This document shows, one piece after another, positions 11,063 to 21,020 of a stretch of 64,000 bases of DNA. Source of the DNA: Epiperipatus broadwayi (taxonomy: Eukaryota; Onychophora; Udeonychophora; Euonychophora; Peripatidae); contig JAQFVV010012531.1 in NCBI GenBank assembly GCA_028023455.1, positions 250,001-314,000 of the forward strand, in the 5' to 3' direction. The stretch's first letter is position 1. Every line of letters starts with the position of its first letter. The notes under the pieces are model-generated. The model saw nothing but the letters and a program-made list of their open reading frames with translations. It had not been told where the DNA came from and did no database searches. The position numbers and the translations under genes are program-made.

Positions 11063-12658
11063 ATGAAAACCAGGTCAAAATCAAAAAAAATGCTGAATAC
11101 AGAAAGCATAGAGGATCCTCCTGAGAAAGAAGATAAACAAGAAGCTAAAGCAGATGAGGAATCAGAGAAAACAGGGGAGACGACTACATTAGCCCAGTTA
11201 TTGGAAATTATAAAAGCAGGCCAAAAGAAAGGAGACAAACAGAGAGAAGAAGATAACAAAAAAAGAGATAAGCAAAGAGAAGAAGATATCAAACAAAGAG
11301 AAGAAGATATCAAACAGAGAGAAGAAGATAACCAAAAAAGAGATAAGCAAAGAGAAGAAGATATCAAACAAAGAGAAGAAGATATCAAACAGAGAGAAGA
11401 AGATAACAAAAAAAGAGATAAGCAAAGAGAAGATATCAAACAAAGAGAAGAAGATATCAAACAGAGAGAAGAAGATAACAAAAAAAGAGATAAGCAAAGA
11501 GAAGAAGATATCAAACAGAGAGAAGAAGATAAAAAACAAATTATGGAAGCAGTCAAAAATCAGAATGAAAAGTTAAACCAGTGGATAAAGGAAATAACTC
11601 AGTCTAAAAAATTGGATGAGGAAGAAACTTTGGAATTTCCAACCAAAGACATTTTAAGGGAATCACAAATTGAATATCCTATTACTGATGAAGCAAAATT
11701 TGAGATTGTTAAAAAGGAAGAAATTGAAATTACAAAGAGTGATCTTGAAATTGTCAGTCTACCTTCAGGAAAACTTCTGATTATGGAATATATCTCTAAA
11801 ATTGAAAATAAAGAAACAGTATATACAGAAGCTGAGAATGAAATTGTATCAAATACAGTAAAAGAGTTTCAAATGGATGAAAATGAATCTAATAAAGCAA
11901 AATTAAAATCTTCTGATCTTCAAGAAGATGAAAAACGTGAAAATGAATATAATCAAAATATAACAAAGGGACTGTCCAATATAGAAGAAAATGTTTCAGA
12001 AAAATTGTCTGCTATATGCTATGAAATAGTAACAGAGATAGAGAAAGAAACCATAAAATGGAAAGAAAAATGTGTTAGTCCTCACCCATATATAAAAATT
12101 ATAAACAAAAGCTTAATAAACTCAAATCAAAAATTGAGTACAGAAAAAAAATATATAAAGACAGTTATTAAAAACATAGTTGCTTACGCAGGAAAAGACA
12201 CCAAAAAGGAATCTGAAAACTCAGGATTTATAAGTGTGAAAAAAATTAAGCAACAAGAAACTTTTATAAATACTAAGAAAATAATTACTATGGCAGAAGA
12301 ACCATTTAAAAAGAAACTTTTATGTAAAAATGAAATACCACCATGGAAGAGGAACAGGAGAAAATTCACAGATGGTAAAAATGAAATACCACCGTGGAAG
12401 AGGAACAGGAGAAAATTCACAGATGGTGTTCATGGTCCATATCGGACGCGTATAATTAGAAGATCAAACAGTAACAAGGATCTCCAAAGAGAATACAGAA
12501 GTGAAGAAGCAAGACACCACAGTAATGTTGAACATGATAAATTTTCAACAAAGAGACGATCCAGAAGTATGTCACCTCATAATATAAAAGAGGACTATAG
12601 GAGAACTGATCATGATCCTCAGTCTCCTAAACCAGGTTGCAGTTATGATTCAGAATAA
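11063..12658 (+). CDS. Gag-like or novel charged-helix ORF of the LTR element
   Basis: Intact 531-codon frame. ATG 11063 is the first ATG after an in-frame TAG just upstream. From the N terminus: a basic/acidic leader; TLAQLLEIIKAGQKKG (about residues 40-60), which resembles the helix at the start of many Ty3-type Gag proteins (inference). About residues 60-160 are KQREED(I/N) heptads arranged in a 25-residue higher-order repeat of three and a half copies, with almost no hydrophobic heptad positions, so a single charged helix is as likely as a coiled coil. A long Lys/Glu/Ile-rich middle follows, then a tandem 16-residue duplication (KNEIPPWKRNRRKFTDG, encoded near 12325-12424) and a basic Arg/Ser tail (KRRSRSMSPHN) that could bind RNA. 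The four cysteines are scattered: no CCHC knuckle and no protease or RT motifs. Its place between primer site and polypurine tract is that of gag. The intact frame and near-identical LTRs suggest recent mobility. Function not established. Confidence 0.75.
   Translation: MKTRSKSKKMLNTESIEDPPEKEDKQEAKADEESEKTGETTTLAQLLEIIKAGQKKGDKQREEDNKKRDKQREEDIKQREEDIKQREEDNQKRDKQREEDIKQREEDIKQREEDNKKRDKQREDIKQREEDIKQREEDNKKRDKQREEDIKQREEDKKQIMEAVKNQNEKLNQWIKEITQSKKLDEEETLEFPTKDILRESQIEYPITDEAKFEIVKKEEIEITKSDLEIVSLPSGKLLIMEYISKIENKETVYTEAENEIVSNTVKEFQMDENESNKAKLKSSDLQEDEKRENEYNQNITKGLSNIEENVSEKLSAICYEIVTEIEKETIKWKEKCVSPHPYIKIINKSLINSNQKLSTEKKYIKTVIKNIVAYAGKDTKKESENSGFISVKKIKQQETFINTKKIITMAEEPFKKKLLCKNEIPPWKRNRRKFTDGKNEIPPWKRNRRKFTDGVHGPYRTRIIRRSNSNKDLQREYRSEEARHHSNVEHDKFSTKRRSRSMSPHNIKEDYRRTDHDPQSPKPGCSYDSE
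11212..11540 (+). repeat. Coding tandem repeat (75-nt unit of 21-nt subunits)
   Basis: GATAAGCAAAGAGAAGAAGA then TATCAAACArAGAGAAGAAG modules repeat, each 21 nt coding one heptad. Three heptads plus KKRD form a 75-nt higher-order unit. One unit has lost a codon (KQRED in place of KQREED). The repeat also opens long minus-strand frames (11047-11556, 11198-11539) that are shadows. Confidence 0.9.
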
Positions 12659-13232
12659 AATAGAGATAGCTGATGAAAAAAGTTTGTGAGTGTGATGTAG
12701 TGATGCATGAACTTGTGTTTTTCATGTTGAGATGGTGGATGATTGAGCAGAGCTGCTTGAATGCATTGTGTTATGATGCTCCGAAGTATATGCTCGGCAC
12801 TATCCAGACCTGGATGTTGTGCTTCAAGAGTAGTCCAGCAGTGCGTATATATAGGTCTCATGGATAGACCTTGGTCTCATGGATAGGCCAAATGATAGCC
12901 CCTAAGACTCACTGGAGCTGAGCAGGGTTGGCTGAATGCCAAATTGATTTTTTTTTCTCTGGCTCCTATTCTTGGTTGGATGATGCTTCTAGGTACAAGA
13001 GAGGTAGTGCTTAAAAATGAGATATTTTCTCGTGACGTCATGAGGCGGTGTGTACTGGTAGTTTGTGCTTGGCCATCTATTTGTCCCAGCATTGGAGGCT
13101 ATGGTTCATGTATTCACTTTTCCAGCTCATCTCACCCATTCATCAGCATATCTAAAACCAGGCAGTACTGAGAGATAATGTGTATAGTATATGGAATGAA
13201 ATCGTACTTCCAGGCGATTTCATCCCAAAATT
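12659..13232. other. 3' non-coding internal region of the LTR element
   Basis: This lies between the ORF stop and the polypurine tract. Small frames on both strands (60-75 codons) have no motif. A 21-bp direct repeat GGTCTCATGGATAGrCC occurs twice at about 12854-12890. Confidence 0.6.
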
Positions 13233-13244
13233 GGTGAGGGGTAA
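13233..13244 (+). promoter_or_regulatory. Polypurine tract for plus-strand priming
   Basis: GGTGAGGGGTAA immediately precedes the TGAAAC start of the 3' LTR, the position where plus-strand DNA synthesis is primed in LTR elements. The tract is short and has one T within the purine run. Confidence 0.6.
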
Positions 13245-13849
13245 TGAAACATATATGTTTCCTCATATAAATATTCATAAGATCCCCCCCCATTTAATAA
13301 TGTCTAGCGTGATTCAGTCTAATTGGAAACGCAATAAAGTTGTGATTCGTTAAAAATGAAAAATAAAATCATATTTTTGATTTTTAATATTGATGGATTT
13401 AAATGAAATGTTATATCGTCTTATTTTATTTTTTTTTTATCTGTCTCAATAAAAAAAAAGAAATTAATTATCCAATCATTAAAAAGAAAGAAAAAAGATA
13501 CTTGAGTTAAACTGAGGCAGTATTCAAATTAGACACATCGTTGAAGGAAAAAGAACTTATCTCTCTCTCGTCTTACACAGAGAGCTTTAACAAAACGTGA
13601 AAATGAAAAAAAAAAGTTTTACTAGAGGAATTATAATAAAAATGGAATAAATTAGAAGCTCCACTCTCTCCACACTATGCCATGACCTTCCATAAATGAA
13701 ATAATCCGCCTTCTTCTTGAATAAACTGGACTGCAAAACTGGAAGGTAATTTTTATAAAATACTAAAACATAATTATCATACGTTACAAAGTGAATTTTT
13801 GAAATAATTGCATAGAATTTGTTCAATAAATATTAAGACACCTTTATTA

Positions 13850-14200
13850 TACTTTTATATTTGACTAAATTATAAATGCTTCACAAGCCAAACAGAATTT
13901 ATGTATATGAATATAGCTTTATGTTTGACTAAATTATAAATGCTTCATAAGCCAAACAGAATTTATGTATATGAATATAGCTTTATGTTTGACTAAATTA
14001 TAAATGCTTCACAAGCCAAACAGAATTTATGTATATGAATATGGCTTTATGTTTGACTAAATTATAAATGCTTCACAAGCCAAACAGAATTTATGTATAT
14101 GAATATAGCTTTATGTTTGACTAAATTATAAATGCTCCACAAGCCAAACAGAATTTATGTAGATGAATATGCCTTTATATTTGACTAAATTATGAATGCC
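13850..14200 (+). repeat. 64-bp minisatellite in the 3' LTR
   Basis: Five full and one partial copies of the CTTTATGTTTGACTAAATTA unit, one more than in the 5' LTR. The variant order shows the extra unit lies near the left end of the array. Confidence 0.9.
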
Positions 14201-14921
14201 TCAATTATCAAGTGATAAATGCCCTACAAACCAAGAATTGTTGAATTTAAATGTCTACCAATCGGTAATAATTCATAAAATGATGAAATGCTGTATAAAT
14301 CATAAATGCTTAACTGCTACCAAGCTCCTTCTCACAAAGGGATACAAAAATAAATTATTGTTGAATTGGAATACTTCTAAGCTTCTACACATAAACGAAT
14401 TCAAAATGAATTATTGGATAAACCATAAATGCTCGACTGCTTCTAAGGTTCTTCTCTTAAGTGAATTCAAAATGAACTATTAAATGAATTCGGAATGAAC
14501 TATTGTTGAATCAGAATAATCCCAAGCTTCTTCTCATAAAAGAATTAATGAACTATCGTTGAATTAGAATATTCACAAGCTTATTCTCATAAATGAATTC
14601 AAAATGAACTATTATTGAATTAGAATGTTTACAAGCTTATTCTCATAGAGGAATTAATGAACTATTGTTGAAATTGCAAATTAATTGTTATCTAATAAAT
14701 TTTTTTTTGTTACTAAAAATTAAATTGGTTGTCCAGTTATCCAATTCTGTTTTGTTTTAATGCATCACTCATCAGTTATAGCACTGGTTCATGAGAATCT
14801 CATGTTCTCTGAGCTACGTCTGACATAACTTGACCTAGGCCAGTCAGGTTGTAGTGAGATGGAACTCTAATGGCGCTTTTTGGGAAACCAAACATAGAAA
14901 TATTTAGATGTTTCCAGTCTC

Positions 14922-14928
14922 TATAAAA
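14922..14928 (+). promoter_or_regulatory. LTR TATA box
   Basis: TATAAAA in the context GTCTCTATAAAACTACATCC, about 150 bp before the LTR end, a usual place for the LTR promoter. The sequence is missing from the 5' LTR. Confidence 0.55.
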
Positions 14929-15046
14929 CTACATCCTCTGATGAGCAGGAAATATTGTTGTAGGAGGCATTAACATCTGCATTAGGAATGTCAATTGATA
15001 GTTCTTTCCTACAGCATGCTCGTCAGAAAATTGTTACAACCGACGT

Positions 15047-15052
15047 AATAAA
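15047..15052 (+). terminator. LTR polyadenylation signal
   Basis: AATAAA in CGACGTAATAAAAGGG, 25 bp from the LTR end and downstream of the TATA box, as expected for the R region. It is missing from the 5' LTR. Confidence 0.55.
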
Positions 15053-15199
15053 AGGGTTGTATGGCGGTCCGGTTACAATATATATATATATATTAAAAAC
15101 TATTACCAATTTCTTTTTAATGATTACTTAATTTTTGTGAAACTAATGAGTCTGTCAAATGATTGTTTGAAAAATTCTATCAATTTCAGCTTAAATCAT

Positions 15200-15905
15200 T
15201 AAGTTTAAAACATACATAGATAGACAGATAGAGATAGGTAGGTAAATAGGTCAGTAGGGAGGGAGAAAGGGAGATAGATAGGCAGGCAGGCAGGCAAACA
15301 GGCGTGCTAGTCATCAGGCCAGCAGGTGAGTCAGCTGGTCAGTTGATGAATAGGTAGGTAAGTAGATGCTTATGTAGGAAGGTAGGTAGGCAGATAGGGA
15401 GAGAGGTAAACAAGTAGGTAGGCATAGGTTGGTAGATGAACAGGAAGATCAGCAGGCTAGCAGGTCATTCAGTCAGCCAAAAGTTGGTGGGTGGGTTGGG
15501 GGGTAGTTAGGTAAGTAGGTAGGTGGGTAAGTAGATAGAAAAATGGGGGGTAAGCTAGTAGGTATGTAGGAGGTAGGTAAAAGGGTAAATAGGTGGGTAT
15601 ATAGGTAGGTAGGCAAGCAGGTAAGTAGGTAGCCAAGCAGAAAGGCATCCAAGTAATTCAGTCAGTGTATGTATGGATGGGTAGGTAGATAGAAAGACAG
15701 ACAGGTATGTATGTAGGTAGGTAGGAGGTATATAGTAGGTAAGAGTTAGCTATATAGAGGGTAGATAAGTAGATAGTTCAGTTGGCAGTCAGTCAGCCAG
15801 CAGATCAGCCTGTCAGTTGGTGGGTGGATAAGTAGATAGGCTGGTAGATAAATAGATATTTTGGTGGATAAATAGGTAGGTGGAGAAAAATAAGTAAGTA
15901 GGCAG
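15200..15905. repeat. Degenerate GGTA/GATA-type low-complexity tract
   Basis: About 700 bp of tetranucleotide-derived sequence on one strand (TAGG, TAGA, CAGG words, for example GGTAGGTAGATAGAAAGACA), never a pure array for long. It ends exactly where a LINE-A 3' fragment starts. Confidence 0.85.
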
Positions 15906-15908
15906 ACA

Positions 15909-16341
15909 GACTTATGATAATAGCAAGAAAAGTAGTTTACTGTTTAAGGCTTGAATGGAATCCTTAGCAACAAGTGAATATACATATAAATGGAAAAATA
16001 TGGGTGATTTCGTCTGCAAGAGTAAGGAAGGCATAGAAAATATTAGGCATCTGTTAATTGAATGTAAATGCCTGAAAGCAGAAAGGGCACAAATAATGAA
16101 GTTGTGGAAGAAGAAAGTGGGTTATTGGTTTTTATGCTGGGTTTGGAAAAAGATAAGGAGGATTTAGATATAAAGGCCATGGAGTTAACAATGATTATAT
16201 TGTGGTAATGGGATGGAGTCGGATATGGGAAAACAGAGTGGGGAATGGAAATGGTAGGTAAAGTGGCTAACAGGTTTCTCTGAGCACAGTTGCTGAGAGA
16301 TTCCTGACTCCGTATAAGGAGAAATCACAGTACATCACATC
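15909..16341 (+). mobile_element. 5'-truncated LINE-A copy (3' end)
   Basis: Matches the last 430 bp of the LINE at 51060-53388. The peptide ENIRHLLIECKCLKAERAQI retains the His-Cys motif typical of LINE C-terminal tails. The frame is broken, and the copy ends GAAATCACAGTACATCACAT. The open frame 15955-16167 is part of this dead copy. Confidence 0.8.
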
Positions 16342-18838
16342 ATATATATATTCTTGAATTTTATTATACTTATATTTATGAAGGTTTTGCATAATTATTA
16401 CATAATAAATATTATAATATTTTTAACAACATAGAAAAAGAATAGTAATATTGCAAAACACAAAAAAAAATTACTTCTATTTAGACTACAAGTGATATAA
16501 GATATTTCTAAATCCAAAAAAGGGAGCATAAAACTTATAGTACATAAGCTAAATTAAAATTAATTTATTTTTTTGCAAAATAAAGACATATCTAGAAAGA
16601 CATTGAGATGGATCTCCTTTCAACTAAAAAAATTATTTGTAATTAAAGCATTTGAAAATTTATTCCAGAATTGCATATCAGTTACAGCTGTTGTAAATTA
16701 ATAATAATAATTATAACTATCATTATTTTTAATGATGAGCAACTTCTGAAAGTTAACTATTGATTTTCATTAAGTAATTTAAAATAAAAAATTATTTTGA
16801 AGTTTACCACCACAAATTGCTCTCATTTTGAATTTTAAATTAAACAATTATCATAAAGATTTTAATAAGTACATTAAAATAATTAAAGTTAGCATGTAAA
16901 TGATAATTATTAATATAAATAAAAATGTTTACAAATTATATAAATGACATGATAAAATAATGTAATAGAGAGCTTTTAGGTATAAAAGAAAGTTCATTAA
17001 AATTTTAAAATCAAGTCTCAAAAATTTATAAATTTAAATAATTTTATAAAATGTACCTAAACTTCCAGATGAATAATTATAATTTGATATTCAGCAGATT
17101 TATAGCACTTTATAAAGTGGATGAAGTATATTCTTTTATTATTCATAAACTATATTTATAACTCTTCATATCTGAAACTTAAGATGCAGGATCTCATAGT
17201 TTTTTACTTATAATTTAATTACTTTCATCACAATCAGGTTTTTACAATTCTGAAGTTAAACACCTGTAGAGGTCCCTACTATCACATTTTACACGCATAT
17301 TCTTGAGGTTACAGCCTCAGTAAATATTACTTAATTCTGAAGATATAATTCTGTCAGGATCAGGTTTTTCTATAAGCTTTAAATGATAGTTTTTTTATTA
17401 GTTTGGCATATATTGAACTAGGTACTACCAAGTTCATTTCTCTTAAAGTAGCTTCTACACCTAATGTATATCTGGATAATTAACTTGCCATAGGATCACT
17501 TCTTCATACTCAAGAAAGGTTTCACTTTAATACATAATCTGCAGTTTCACTTTAGTAATGACATTGGTGACTAACAATAAGAAGATTGAGAGACAAATTG
17601 ATTTTTAAGACTATTTATATAATGTTCTTATCTCATAAAAAATTAATTGCCAAGTAAAGTCATAAGAAATTTCTATTTTTGATCCAATACACATTAAAGT
17701 AAAATTCAAGATTATATATTAGATAATCAGGAAATTTAAAGATTAATTAGTTTTTTTAATAACCAATATCAACAGTACATTTTTTTTATTTTAATTACTT
17801 TATCTTAATTAAATCGACTGACTACATCATGTAGTCTTTGTTAACTTGGAATTTATTAATTAAAACTTTTTTTTTAATAAATCTTTTTTCTCTTTAAAAA
17901 AACTATTTACTAAAAACTAAACTAAATTTTCTATAGCAAATATATGTACATAGATGCATATATATTTGCAGAAGTTAAATAAAACACAAAACATTACTAT
18001 GTAGCTTCTAGTTGGTTACACTTTCCTCTAATTCAATTCCACATTAACTGGTTCCTATCCCCTCAATCATTACTTAAAATTATCCTGAAATAAATATTTC
18101 CAGTTCTGGTATATACATAAAATATAAGATGGAAAACTTTAAAATGACTCACTGCAATGAAAAGACTTCTCTTAATAATTCACATTGTAGAATAGTAAAG
18201 AAGAAAACATTATGCACCCAGCTTACAATTTATCAAATAGTAACGGCTCCATTTATGCTTTACCCTCTAGTGAAAAAAATTAGATCTCTATTTACTGATC
18301 AATATTGGATGTTTATATAGGTTGACAATAGATAGCTACTTAAAAGAAAAATCTTAAGACATCAAAATTTGAAAAAAAAAATGATTTGGTAAAATCGATG
18401 TCATTAAGCCCTAGGGAGTGCTATTACCATACTGTGAGACTCATATATATATAATGCATAAATGAAATAGTCTTTAATTAAATTTACAAATTCAGATTCG
18501 ATATAATAAATAAAAAAATTGCAAAACCTCATCTGTAATATTTATTTTACAGTACTATAGAATTAACAAAAATTTAAGTAATCTTCTGTAATTCAAATTG
18601 CCGATAGGTTATTTTGTAACTTATTGAAGGTTTTTAAAAAATATTTTTGTTTAAAAATAAACCATGGCTTTATAATTATTGACAGTAAACAAAAGTGATG
18701 GTGATTGTGATAATAAGGATAAGGTATTGCATTCTCACTTGAATATTAGGTGTACACATTATAAGATGTGTATAACATCTTTTTTAAGATATACTTAAAG
18801 CTTTCATTACATTACACATTCTTTTAATATATAAAAAT
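16342..18838. other. No gene recognised
   Basis: A+T-rich DNA. It holds one member of a small dispersed repeat (17260-17330, listed separately). The 63-codon frame at 18129-18320 has no motif. Confidence 0.55.
17260..17330 (+). repeat. Dispersed repeat, family D, copy 1
   Basis: GTAGAGGTCCCTACTATCAC followed by ATTTTACACGCATATTCTTGAGGTTACAGCC and AGTAAATATTAC. A reverse-strand copy lies at 44440-44512 and a weaker copy near 29400-29475. The class is unknown. Confidence 0.65.
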
Positions 18839-19160
18839 ATACACATCTGAAAAAGACAAATAACCTCCATGATGCCCTTTTCCTGCTGAACCAACTCTCA
18901 TCAATTGATCTAAGTATTAATCTCTTACATATGTTTTCTTTATTTGTTCAGTGTAGATCAACACCACATCAAATATTGTGATTTATCAGAATCAAACTTT
19001 TTACACTTATAATTTTGATACTAAGCACTTTAAATGAATAGATAGTAATTATTATTGTGAGATTTAATGTTTTTATCCGGGCAAGAAAAAATCTCTAGTT
19101 TAATAAATGTCAAAGTTGTGAGTCAGAAAGTTTGACATGTGTAAATCAACGTGTAATAAC
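18839..19160. repeat. FB-A related repeat, degenerate
   Basis: Contains CTGCTGAACCAACTCTCATC near 18892 and GTCAAAGTTGTGAGT near 19109, both shared with the 42.3-kb copy, around an A+T-rich core. The arms are too diverged to fold well. Confidence 0.5.
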
Positions 19161-19539
19161 AGTGTATATACTCATTTAATAATGAATGTCTTATAGTGAC
19201 TTGATAGTACATATATATTTAGTATGTATATAACTTGAATTTGAATCTATTCTAGCTAAAACTATAAAACAAAATTATTTTAATCAGATTTAGAATTTTT
19301 TCTTCAACCAACCCCAACTATCTATTATTGGTCACTAAATAGGTATCTAAATATTTTTAATTAGAGAATAAAAATGGGTGAAAACTGCTTAAACCCTCGA
19401 CGTCTGGCAATTGGCAACCCTAGTGAATAATATATTTTTATATGACGTAATCGTCTGAAAGATCATTGCCTGAAAACGGCTATTTACTTCTAAATTTTGT
19501 ATATTTTAATGCATTTTTGTACTTTCCACAATATTTCAG

Positions 19540-19682
19540 AGTGTTTGCCAAATCCTCATCCTCTCAATAAATCATTTATTAACACTATAATTGTATTGTT
19601 TGTGGGATTATTTCTGCTCTCTTATTTTGAGGCATTTGGAATGAGACAGCGACATGTTGTAACTGCGTTTTTCTTTCCAAAG
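19540..19682 (+). CDS. DCST1/DCST2-like protein, exon a of the visible 3' part
   Basis: DCST proteins (sneaky in flies, spe-42/spe-49 in nematodes, DCST1/2 in mammals) are multi-pass sperm membrane proteins needed for fertilisation. They carry a DC-STAMP-like domain and a C-terminal RING-like finger. This exon follows acceptor CAATATTTCAG and ends at CCAAAG|GTAATT. It encodes the end of the DC-STAMP domain: CLPNPHPLNKSF, a transmembrane helix (IIVLFVGLFLLSYFEAF), then MRQRHVVTAFFFPK, the conserved juxtamembrane stretch. The next exon, 83 bp on, continues with REKKRILYLYND in phase 0. The four exons together give about 171 C-terminal residues; the N-terminal exons are not recognised in the window and probably lie upstream of it. 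I cannot separate DCST1 from DCST2. Homology is from memory of the family. Confidence 0.82.
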
Positions 19683-19765
19683 GTAATTTACAACCTATTT
19701 TTATTTTGAAAAATATTAATTACTACTTTAGTAAAAGTAAATTGTTATTGTTGTCTTAATTATAG

Positions 19766-19879
19766 AGAGAGAAAAAAAGAATTTTGTACTTGTACAACGA
19801 TATGCTAAAATGCCGAAAGGGATATTTGGGATTTATGAAACGTCACGTTCGTAAAGCAGCAAAAGAAGAGAAAATTGTG
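19766..19879 (+). CDS. DCST1/DCST2-like protein, exon b
   Basis: 38 codons between acceptor TTAATTATAG and donor GTG|GTAAAT, phase 0 at both ends. The peptide REKKRILYLYNDMLKC, then GFMKRHVRKAAKEEKIV, is the very conserved basic cytosolic segment after the last membrane helix of DCST proteins. The intron before it is 83 bp; the one after it is about 12.5 kb and contains the pyrimidine tract, SINEs, RTE LINE, tRNA gene, Penelope-like fragment and mariner remnant. Confidence 0.85.
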
Positions 19880-19984
19880 GTAAATATTTTTATTATTAAT
19901 AGAAGTATAATCAGTAAACAATGTGATCAAAAAAGCAGAAATTTGCAAAACATTTGATGACAAGTTACAATTAACTGCTCTATT

Positions 19985-20375
19985 TTTCTATCGGCTCTCT
20001 ATCTTTTATTGTTTTATTTCTTTTATTTTTTTCTTTCTCAACATTTCTCTTTTTCTCCCTTTTCCTTTCTTTCTCTCACTCACTTTTTCCCTTCCACCCT
20101 TTCTCTTTTTTTTCTCCCCATTTCACTTTTTTCTTCTTTTTCCCCTTGTTCTCTTTCTCATTTTCTTACTTTCATTTCTCTTTTTTCTCTTTCTTTTCTG
20201 CTTTTATTCTCCCTTTATTTTTCTCTCCCTCTCCGTTGGTGTCTTCCTCTCTCTCCTTCTATCTTCCTTTTTCGCCCTTTTTTCCTACTCATTTCTTCTT
20301 TTTTCATTTTTTCTTTCTGGATATTTTTTCTTTTTTCTTTCTCTTCCTTTCTATCTCTCCCTCAATCATTTCTAG
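19985..20375 (+). repeat. Polypyrimidine tract, about 390 bp
   Basis: Almost pure T/C on the + strand, about 100 bp after a DCST exon donor and so intronic, pyrimidine-rich in the transcript sense. It opens three overlapping Phe/Ser/Leu-only frames that are not genes. Confidence 0.9.
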
Positions 20376-20804
20376 GTAGAAGTCTGCAATTTAATAGTTA
20401 ATAATCTAGAGATTTCAGGTGAAAAGTCTTGCATTTTTAAAAAATGTTACGTGATTTTCTAACAATAGCTATCTTGCTTGTAGTGTGCGCATCTTACAAT
20501 ATAAATTTAAAAACTATCAATTACTGAACTTAACAATACGAATCTTTTAGCAAAGATATAACATACCTATTTAAATCTCAAAAGAAATTATATAACTACT
20601 TTTTTAAAGTGATTGGCTTTATAAAATTTATAGTTACTATAAAATATCTATATTAAGATTAAGATTTTAAATAATAAAAGTAAATTTTTTTTCAAGGTAA
20701 AAGATTATCTTTTTATTACTGTACTTTATTACTTACTAACCAAAATTTAACAGTTGAAAATAAATGTCAAATAAATGTCAAATCTTAAAATTCAATACTC
20801 AATA

Positions 20805-21020
20805 ATTTAAGAGTCCAGGTTCGAATTCCATGCTAGTACTGTCACTGGTCAGGCCAGCAACACCTGAAGTAGAGGGAATAATAATACCTCTCAAAATGTG
20901 CATATACTAACCTGTTTGAGGTGCTATTACTAACAGCTGAATGTATTTGGAATATTTAAATTGTTATTTTTTTCTGAAGACATTCAATAGTCATATTAGA
21001 TGATGGAAATAATCCAACAT
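20805..21020 (+). mobile_element. tRNA-derived SINE, copy 1 (5' truncated)
   Basis: GGTTCGAATTCC at 20818-20829 fits a Pol III B box. It is followed by CACTGGTCAGGCCAGCAACA-CCTGAAG and a body ending GAAATAATCCAACAT that matches the 27556-27834 copy. The A-box part is missing. Confidence 0.75.

Larger units (their letters stand above)
9248..15077 (+). mobile_element. LTR retroelement without pol
   Basis: Two long direct repeats (9248-10630 and 13245-15077) flank 2.6 kb of internal DNA. The internal part starts with a primer-site-like TTTGGCGCCG (10631) and ends with a purine tract GGTGAGGGG (13233) just before the 3' repeat. Both repeats begin TGAAACATATATG and end CCGGyTACA, so they obey the TG...CA rule. 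ATAT flanks both ends, but in TA microsatellite, so the target duplication is weak evidence. The single large ORF (11063-12658) is intact. No protease, reverse transcriptase, RNase H or integrase was found. It resembles a non-autonomous Ty3-like element that would need enzymes in trans. The shared parts of the LTRs differ by few substitutions seen by eye, so the insertion is young, but the LTRs differ in length by internal copy-number changes and one large deletion. Confidence 0.8.
13245..15077 (+). repeat. 3' LTR, full length
   Basis: Starts TGAAACATATATG and ends GGTCCGGTTACA, followed at once by ATATATATATATAT. It is 1833 bp long. It holds five full minisatellite units (13850-14200), a 53-bp block absent from the 5' LTR (about 14503-14555), and a terminal part (14720-15054) also absent there that carries TATAAAA and AATAAA. 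The layout TATA, about 125 bp, AATAAA, 25 bp, LTR end is that of a complete U3-R-U5. Confidence 0.8.

Noticed and set aside
11047-11556. Minus-strand frames of 113-169 codons opposite the KQREED repeat
   Set aside because: They are Ser/Leu/Phe-only translations produced by the purine-rich coding repeat of the plus-strand ORF.
9578-14483. Matching frames at 9578-9832/13587-13826 and 10138-10425/14196-14483
   Set aside because: They recur because the two LTRs are copies of each other; no motif, and the frames lie across minisatellite and A+T-rich DNA.
14935-14960. CTGATGAG...GAAA in the 3' LTR, reminiscent of a hammerhead ribozyme core
   Set aside because: No stem II between the two core halves and no paired stems I and III could be drawn.
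19923-20401. Three overlapping plus-strand frames up to 150 codons
   Set aside because: They translate a pyrimidine tract into Phe/Ser/Leu runs in all three frames; no coding signal.
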